Source: Lysobacterales bacterium (GTDB lineage: Bacteria; Pseudomonadota; Gammaproteobacteria; Xanthomonadales; Rhodanobacteraceae). Taken from it: a stretch of DNA of 35,937 nt. Both the position numbers and the translations under genes were made by a program. Under the pieces are notes generated by a model. That model had not been told where the DNA came from, did not search any database, and saw nothing but the letters and a program-made list of their open reading frames with translations. Below, one piece after another: positions 32,078 to 35,937 of the stretch. Positions within the stretch are counted from its first letter, which is position 1, and every line of letters begins with the position of its first letter. The stretch is taken from positions 1-35,937 of the forward strand of contig QUBV01000032.1 in assembly GCA_014338185.1 (NCBI GenBank). The letters are read 5' to 3'.

Positions 32078-32995
32078 TCAGGCCGGCGCCGGCCCAGCCG
32101 CATCGGCACCGAGCAGGTCGATGAGTTCGCGCGCATTGCGTACGCCCTGGTCCTCGTAGTTGTTGTTGAACACCACGTGCACGAGCGCCGCCGAGGCCGC
32201 GAGCGAGCGCAGCCGGGGCACGAACTGCGCCAGCTCCGCGCTCGGGTAGTCGTAGTTGAAGCGGTCGCTGGCCGCGGCCAGCCCGGGCCGGGTCCAGGTG
32301 TCGGCGTTGCGGCCATGCAGGCGCAGCAGTGCCAGCGCGGGCGTGGTGATCTCCCACACCGCCGGGATGCTCTGGCGGAAGCCCTGCGGCTCGTCCACGG
32401 TCACGTTGGCCAGCGCGTGGGCACGCTCGAACTCGAGCGTGGCGTCGCGCTGCGCCGGCGCGAACCACGAGGCATGGCGAAACTCCACCGCGAGCAGGTG
32501 CTGCGGCAGGCGCTCGCGCAGATGCTCCAGGTACTGGTAGTTCTCGCGCCGCGCGATGAACCACGGCGGGAACTGGAAGTGCAGCGCGCCGAGCTTGCCG
32601 GCCTCGGCCAGCGGTTGCAACGCGGTGACGAAGCGCGTCCACAATTCCTCGCGCAGCTCGCCCGGCAAGTCCTTGTAGTAGACCGTGCTGCGACCCGCGG
32701 GCAGCAGCGCCGCGAGGTCGCGCGGCAGCGCCTGGCGCGGCGTCTGGTGCTGGGTGAGCGCGCGGAACGCCTTGACGTTGAAGGTGAAGCCGGCCGGCGT
32801 GCGCTGCGCCCACAAGGCCGCGTTGCGCGCGCTGGGCAGCGCGTAGTACGAGGAATCGACCTCGACCAGCGCGAAACGGCTCGCGTAGTGGCGCAGGCGC
32901 TCCTCGGCGCTGTTGCAGCCGCGCGGATAGAAACGCTTGCAGTCGATCAGGGTCTGGTCGGTCCAGCTCGCGGTACCGACGAGGATGTTGCCCAT
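32078..32995 (-). CDS. DUF72 (YecE-like) protein
   Basis: A 305-residue protein of the DUF72 family, a TIM-barrel-like fold of unknown function. Family blocks are visible: ILVGTASWTDQTL at the start, YASRFALVEVDSSYYALPS, FNVKAFRALTQH, LGALHFQFPPWF, LAVEFRHASWF, LLRLHGRN and VHVVFNNNYEDQGVRNA near the end. The start ATG 32995 gives the standard N-terminus. It is followed by 280 bases without a gene before the diguanylate cyclase, in which I see only the weak -10 noted there. Confidence 0.93.
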   Translation of the reverse strand: MGNILVGTASWTDQTLIDCKRFYPRGCNSAEERLRHYASRFALVEVDSSYYALPSARNAALWAQRTPAGFTFNVKAFRALTQHQTPRQALPRDLAALLPAGRSTVYYKDLPGELREELWTRFVTALQPLAEAGKLGALHFQFPPWFIARRENYQYLEHLRERLPQHLLAVEFRHASWFAPAQRDATLEFERAHALANVTVDEPQGFRQSIPAVWEITTPALALLRLHGRNADTWTRPGLAAASDRFNYDYPSAELAQFVPRLRSLAASAALVHVVFNNNYEDQGVRNARELIDLLGADAAGPAPA

Positions 32996-33115
32996 GGCCT
33001 GGGTTCCGGCGCCATCCGGCGGCGCCGTGGCAAGGGTCGCGCAAACGCCGCGCGCGGCGCAACGCGCGCCGCGCGGAACCGTGGGCGCGCCGATGCATCC
33101 AAGCCCGCTCCCCGC

Positions 33116-33121
33116 TAGACT
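33116..33121 (+). promoter_or_regulatory. -10 element TAGACT for the metal-efflux operon
   Basis: TAGACT (four of six) lies 9 bases before the ATG of a 29-codon frame and about 95 bases before the Cys/His-rich gene. Predicted transcription start is about 33128, so the short frame would be nearly leaderless. Confidence 0.45.
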
Positions 33122-33129
33122 CGCTGCCC

Positions 33130-33219
33130 ATGCCCAGCCCGCCCGTCCAGCCCAGGCCCGCCGTCCGCACGCTGCCCGCGCAGCGCGTCGCGGTCGTGGC
33201 CATGCGAGGCGCGCGATGA
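33130..33219 (+). CDS. Possible 29-codon leader peptide coupled to the Cys/His-rich gene
   Basis: The frame MPSPPVQPRPAVRTLPAQRV continues nine more residues and stops at TGA 33217-33219, overlapping the ATG of the next gene as ATGA. It begins two bases after the predicted transcription start. It is proline- and arginine-rich, with a PP pair. The geometry suggests translational coupling or a regulatory leader, but such short frames are common by chance at this GC content. No homologue is known to me. Confidence 0.35.
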   Translation: MPSPPVQPRPAVRTLPAQRVAVVAMRGAR

Positions 33220-33614
33220 GCCCGCTGCGCCTGCTGCGCACGCGGCGCTGGCGTCTGCGGCTGGCCTGCCTGGCGCTGTTCGCGTTGCTGCAGCAGGTCG
33301 CGATCGGCGCGCTGGCCTGCCCGCCGCTGGAGCTGCCGGCCGCGCCCGCGCCGGCCGGCGGCCACTGCCACGAGGCACCCGCGCCGGCGGCCGATCCACA
33401 GGCCCATCCGCTGTGCGGCCAGCATTGCCAGGGCAGCCACCTCACCGCGCCCGACCTCAAACTGCCGCAGGTGCCGCCGCTGGCGCTGCCGCCGGTCGCG
33501 TTCGCACTCGATCACGTGCTGTTGCCGCAGACGCCACGGCGCGACTACCAGGACATCCCCGTGTGCCGCAGCGATCCACCGCCGGCACGGCGCTTCTGCA
33601 GCCTGCAGATCTAG
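33216..33614 (+). CDS. Cys/His-rich secreted protein, CzcI/CopL-like, in metal efflux operon
   Basis: A 132-residue protein with a basic N-terminus and hydrophobic signal segment (about residues 14-33). The mature part has clustered metal-ligand residues: HCH at 50-52 and HPLCGQHCQGSH at 64-75, plus cysteines 117 and 128. A proline-rich region follows. Small secreted proteins of this kind (CzcI, CopL) precede czc/cus/cop genes and tune metal resistance. The exact family is uncertain. ATG 33216 is preceded by GAGG at a good distance. The outer-membrane factor gene starts 71 bases downstream. Confidence 0.65.
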   Translation: MSPLRLLRTRRWRLRLACLALFALLQQVAIGALACPPLELPAAPAPAGGHCHEAPAPAADPQAHPLCGQHCQGSHLTAPDLKLPQVPPLALPPVAFALDHVLLPQTPRRDYQDIPVCRSDPPPARRFCSLQI

Positions 33615-33685
33615 ACCCCGACCGCAAGTCGTGAATGCGCGCCGCCGCAGGGCTGCGCGTGCGGTATTGCGTGTGCGGAGGTCCC

Positions 33686-34987
33686 ATGTCGATGTCTTGT
33701 TTGCAATCCACGTGCCGCGTGGCATGCGCCGCGCTCGGCGCGCTCGTGATGGGTACGCTGGCGGCGCCGGCGCTGCGGGCGCAGGAACTGTCCTTCAACG
33801 CCGCGCTCGAGCGCGCGCAGCAGGTCGCGCCCGGCCTGCAGGCTCGCGCGGCGCAGCTGGTGGCGGCCCACGAGGACGCCGCGCGGGCCACGGCCCTGCC
33901 CGACCCGCGCCTGCTGCTGGGCCTGTCCAACGTGCCGGTCGAGGGCGCGCACGCGTTCGACCTGCGCGTCGACGACATGACCATGAAGCAGGTCGGTCTC
34001 ATGCAGGAAATCCCCGCCCGCGCCAAGCGCGAGGCGCGGGCGGCGCTGGCCGCGAGCCGCATCGACGCCGCGCAAGCCGAGCAGGCCGCGACCCGGCTGC
34101 GCGTGCGCGAGGCCACCGCGCAGGCGTGGATCGCACTGTGGGCGGCGCAGGCCATGCTCGACGCGCTCGACGCGCAGCGCGAGCAGGCGCAGCTCGCGGC
34201 CGAGCTGGCCAAGGCGCGCCTTGCCGGCGGCGGCGGCAGCGCAGTCGATGCGCTCGCGGCGCAGGCCGCGATGCTCGACCTGGACAACCGTCGCGACATC
34301 GCGCAAGGCCAGGTCGAGGCCGCGCGCGCGGCGCTCGCGCGCTGGCTCGATGTCGAGCCCGGCACGCTGCACGCCGCGGGCGAGCCGCCGGACTTCGGCA
34401 CGCTGCCCGTGGCCGAAGCGCAGTTGTTCGCGCAGCTGGACCGGCACGCCGCGCTGCTGCCATGGCAGGCGCGCAGCGAGCTCGCGCAGGCCGCGGTCGA
34501 TGCCGCGGTCGCCGAAAAGCGCCCCGACTGGAGCATCGAGGCAAGCTACGGCCAGCGCTCGCGCAGCCCGCGCGGGATGCCGCGCGAGGACATGCTCATG
34601 GTCGAGGTCGCGGTCGGCCTGCCGCTGTTCACGCGCAACCGGCAGGACCGCGACATCGCGGCGCGGCGCGCCGATCTCGCCGCGGTCGAGGCCGAGCATG
34701 AGGACGCACGCCGCGCGCAGCTGGATGCGCTGCGCCAGGCGCTCGCGCAATGGCACGCGCTGCAGCGGCTGGTCGAGCGCAAGCAGGCACAGCTGCTGCC
34801 GCTCGCGCACGACCGCAGCCAAACCGCGCTGGCCGCCTACCGCGGTGGCGGCGCGCTGCAGCCGTGGCTCGACGCGCGCCGCGATGAACTCGACCTGCAC
34901 ATCGACCATGCCACCCATCTGGGCGAACTCGGCCGTGCCTGGGCCGCGCTCGCCTTCCTGCTGCCCGCGGCGGAGGCCCAGCCATGA
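33686..34987 (+). CDS. cusC: CusC/CzcC-like outer-membrane efflux protein (TolC family)
   Basis: A 433-residue outer-membrane channel of a tripartite heavy-metal efflux system. The signal peptide covers about residues 1-31 (ending LRAQ), without a lipobox cysteine. Two OEP repeats are visible: ELSFNAALERAQQVAPGLQA at the start of the first, long Ala/Arg/Gln-rich helices, and DWSIEASYGQRS followed by VEVAVGLPLFTRNRQDRDIA in the second. DDMTMKQVGLMQEIPARAKR is the block typical of the CzcC/CusC branch with metal-efflux adaptors. ATG 33686 has GGAGG five bases upstream. Its TGA overlaps the ATG of the adaptor gene. Confidence 0.9.
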   Translation: MSMSCLQSTCRVACAALGALVMGTLAAPALRAQELSFNAALERAQQVAPGLQARAAQLVAAHEDAARATALPDPRLLLGLSNVPVEGAHAFDLRVDDMTMKQVGLMQEIPARAKREARAALAASRIDAAQAEQAATRLRVREATAQAWIALWAAQAMLDALDAQREQAQLAAELAKARLAGGGGSAVDALAAQAAMLDLDNRRDIAQGQVEAARAALARWLDVEPGTLHAAGEPPDFGTLPVAEAQLFAQLDRHAALLPWQARSELAQAAVDAAVAEKRPDWSIEASYGQRSRSPRGMPREDMLMVEVAVGLPLFTRNRQDRDIAARRADLAAVEAEHEDARRAQLDALRQALAQWHALQRLVERKQAQLLPLAHDRSQTALAAYRGGGALQPWLDARRDELDLHIDHATHLGELGRAWAALAFLLPAAEAQP

Positions 34988-35937
34988 AGCATCTCCCGTC
35001 CCTCAGTTCCACACGCCTGGCCACATACGGCGCGCTCGTGCTGGCCGCGCTCGCAGCGGGTTGGTTGCAGGCGCAACCGGACCGCGCCACCAGCATGCGG
35101 CCGGCCACGCACGATCACACGCAGCACGCGCCGCCCACGAGCACCGACCCGCACGCTGGACACGCGATGCCCGCGCCCGCGCCGGCCGATCCGCACGCGG
35201 GACACGCGATGCCAGCGCCCGCGCCGGCCGATCCGCACGCGGGACACGCGATGCCAGCGCCCACGCCCGCCGATCCGCACGCGGGACACGCGATGCCAGC
35301 GCCAGCGCCCGCCGATCCGCACGCGGGACACGCGATGCCAGCGCCCGCGCCCGCCGATCCGCACGCGGGACACGCGATGCCCGCGCCCACGCCGGCCGAT
35401 CCGTACGCGGGCCACGGTACGCACGCGCCGCCGCCCGCTTCCGCGGCTGGCGGCGAGCGCAAGGTGCTGTACTGGTACGACCCGATGGTGCCGGACCAGC
35501 ATTTCGACAGGCCCGGCAAGTCGCCGTTCATGGACATGCAACTGGTGCCGCGCTACGCCGACGAGGTCGCTGGCAGCGGTGTGCGCATCGACCCGGGCGT
35601 GCAGCACAACCTGGGCATCCGCACCGCTGCCGTCGAACTGGGCACGCTCACGCGCAGCCTGCGCGTGCCCGGCACGCTGGGCTGGAGCCTGCGCGATGAG
35701 ACGATCGTGAGCGCGCGCGTGGACGGCATCGTGAGCGAGCTGTACGTGAAGACACCATTCCAGGCGGTCGCACGCGGCGAGCGCTTGCTCGCACTGCTGT
35801 CGCCCGAACTCAACAGCGCGCGCGCCGAGGCGCAGGCACTGGCCGGCGCGCAGTCGGCGGCCGCTCGCGAACTGCGCGCAGCCGCGCAGCAACGCCTGCG
35901 CGTGCTCGGCGCCGCCGGCGGCGGCGGTGCGCGCGGC
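34984..35937 (+). CDS. cusB: CusB-like RND efflux adaptor with His/Met repeat array (C-terminus off the window)
   Basis: The first 318 residues of the periplasmic adaptor, open to the window end. An N-terminal membrane/signal segment (about residues 12-30) is followed by a low-complexity region of 14-residue repeats, DPHAGHAMPAPAPA, six near-perfect copies and a degenerate seventh (residues 55-152), which provides many His and Met ligands for Cu/Ag. Next comes the heavy-metal-binding domain of CusB type, LYWYDPMVPDQHFDRPGKSP then FMDMQLVPRY. The barrel-sandwich region begins GVRIDPGVQHNLGIRT, with FQAVARGERLLALLSPEL as the lipoyl-like hairpin. ATG overlaps the cusC stop (ATGA), indicating coupling. 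A CusA-type pump is expected just downstream. Confidence 0.9.
   Translation, partial: MKHLPSLSSTRLATYGALVLAALAAGWLQAQPDRATSMRPATHDHTQHAPPTSTDPHAGHAMPAPAPADPHAGHAMPAPAPADPHAGHAMPAPTPADPHAGHAMPAPAPADPHAGHAMPAPAPADPHAGHAMPAPTPADPYAGHGTHAPPPASAAGGERKVLYWYDPMVPDQHFDRPGKSPFMDMQLVPRYADEVAGSGVRIDPGVQHNLGIRTAAVELGTLTRSLRVPGTLGWSLRDETIVSARVDGIVSELYVKTPFQAVARGERLLALLSPELNSARAEAQALAGAQSAAARELRAAAQQRLRVLGAAGGGGARG
35146..35439 (+). repeat. 42-bp tandem repeat in the cusB-like gene (7 units)
   Basis: Seven in-frame 42-base units begin at 35146, 35188, 35230, 35272, 35314, 35356 and 35398. The first six differ only at a few positions, mostly silent or Ala/Thr; the last is degenerate (DPYAGHGTHAPPPA). The high identity suggests recent expansion by slippage or recombination. 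Confidence 0.95.

Noticed and set aside
35146-35439. Tandem repeat as a CRISPR array
   Set aside because: Units abut without variable spacers and are in frame within a protein gene.
35115-35537. Minus-strand frame of regular Gly/Ala/Cys repeats opposite the cusB array
   Set aside because: The repeat length of 42 is a multiple of three, so every frame is repetitive; the plus-strand His/Met reading fits the CusB context and is coupled to cusC.

Overview
The window is about 36 kb of very GC-rich DNA, densely packed with genes and with no gene-free stretch over 300 bases. Gene content and order (aroQ-accB-accC, prmA, a DUF3426 zinc-ribbon protein, fis-purH-purD, an LplT/PlsC fusion, ampE, nudC-erpA-bactofilin-DUF6776, hemJ, bfr, bfd, rppH) and two secreted proteins with a DGFE motif near the C-terminus point to a gammaproteobacterium of the Lysobacterales (Xanthomonadales), perhaps a Rhodanobacteraceae member such as Dokdonella. 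The taxonomic call is inference from protein character, not from a search. I see no insertion sequence, phage gene, integrase or CRISPR array.

Layout. 1-1729: the C-terminal part of a DsbD/ScsB-type electron transporter and a TlpA-like thioredoxin. 1824-4200: aroQ and accBC (shikimate pathway and fatty acid synthesis). 4323-5461 (minus): two tandem secreted paralogues of unknown function. 5732-8404: prmA, a YebB/YiiX-like permuted NlpC/P60 hydrolase and the zinc-ribbon DUF3426 protein. 8619-11974: fis, purH, purD. 12002-15694: a secreted TPR protein, divergent from an MFS-acyltransferase fusion. 15746-22102: fpr, ampE, nudC, erpA, bactofilin, DUF6776, hemJ, bfr, bfd and rppH. This stretch is rich in iron, heme and Fe-S functions and holds fpr, bfr and bfd, the three parts of the bacterioferritin iron-release system. 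22328-22404: elongator tRNA-Met. 22439-26607 (minus): a HEPN-type protein, an acetolactate-synthase-like ThDP enzyme and a KstD-like FAD dehydrogenase. 26790-32995: a secreted S9 peptidase, a DGFE-motif secreted protein, a PAS-PAS-GGDEF diguanylate cyclase and a DUF72 protein. 33130-35937: the start of a copper/silver-type efflux operon, with a possible 29-codon leader, a Cys/His-rich secreted protein, a CusC-like outer-membrane factor and a CusB-like adaptor that carries a 42-bp tandem repeat encoding a His/Met metal-binding array and runs off the window.

Regulatory architecture. Many genes have a TAnnnT -10 hexamer about 20-60 bases before the start codon, often without a good -35. In two cases the stop codon of the upstream gene forms the first half of the -10 box. 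Each of the five convergent pairs of protein genes is separated by a GC-only hairpin lacking a T-tract. A Fur-box-like sequence overlaps the bfd promoter. No single locus is clearly an undescribed system. The best candidates for new biology are the tandem secreted paralogues with a DGFE segment present in only one copy, the His/Met repeat array of the CusB-like adaptor with its short coupled leader frame, and the HEPN gene whose ribosome-binding site lies in a hairpin beside a ThDP/FAD enzyme pair.
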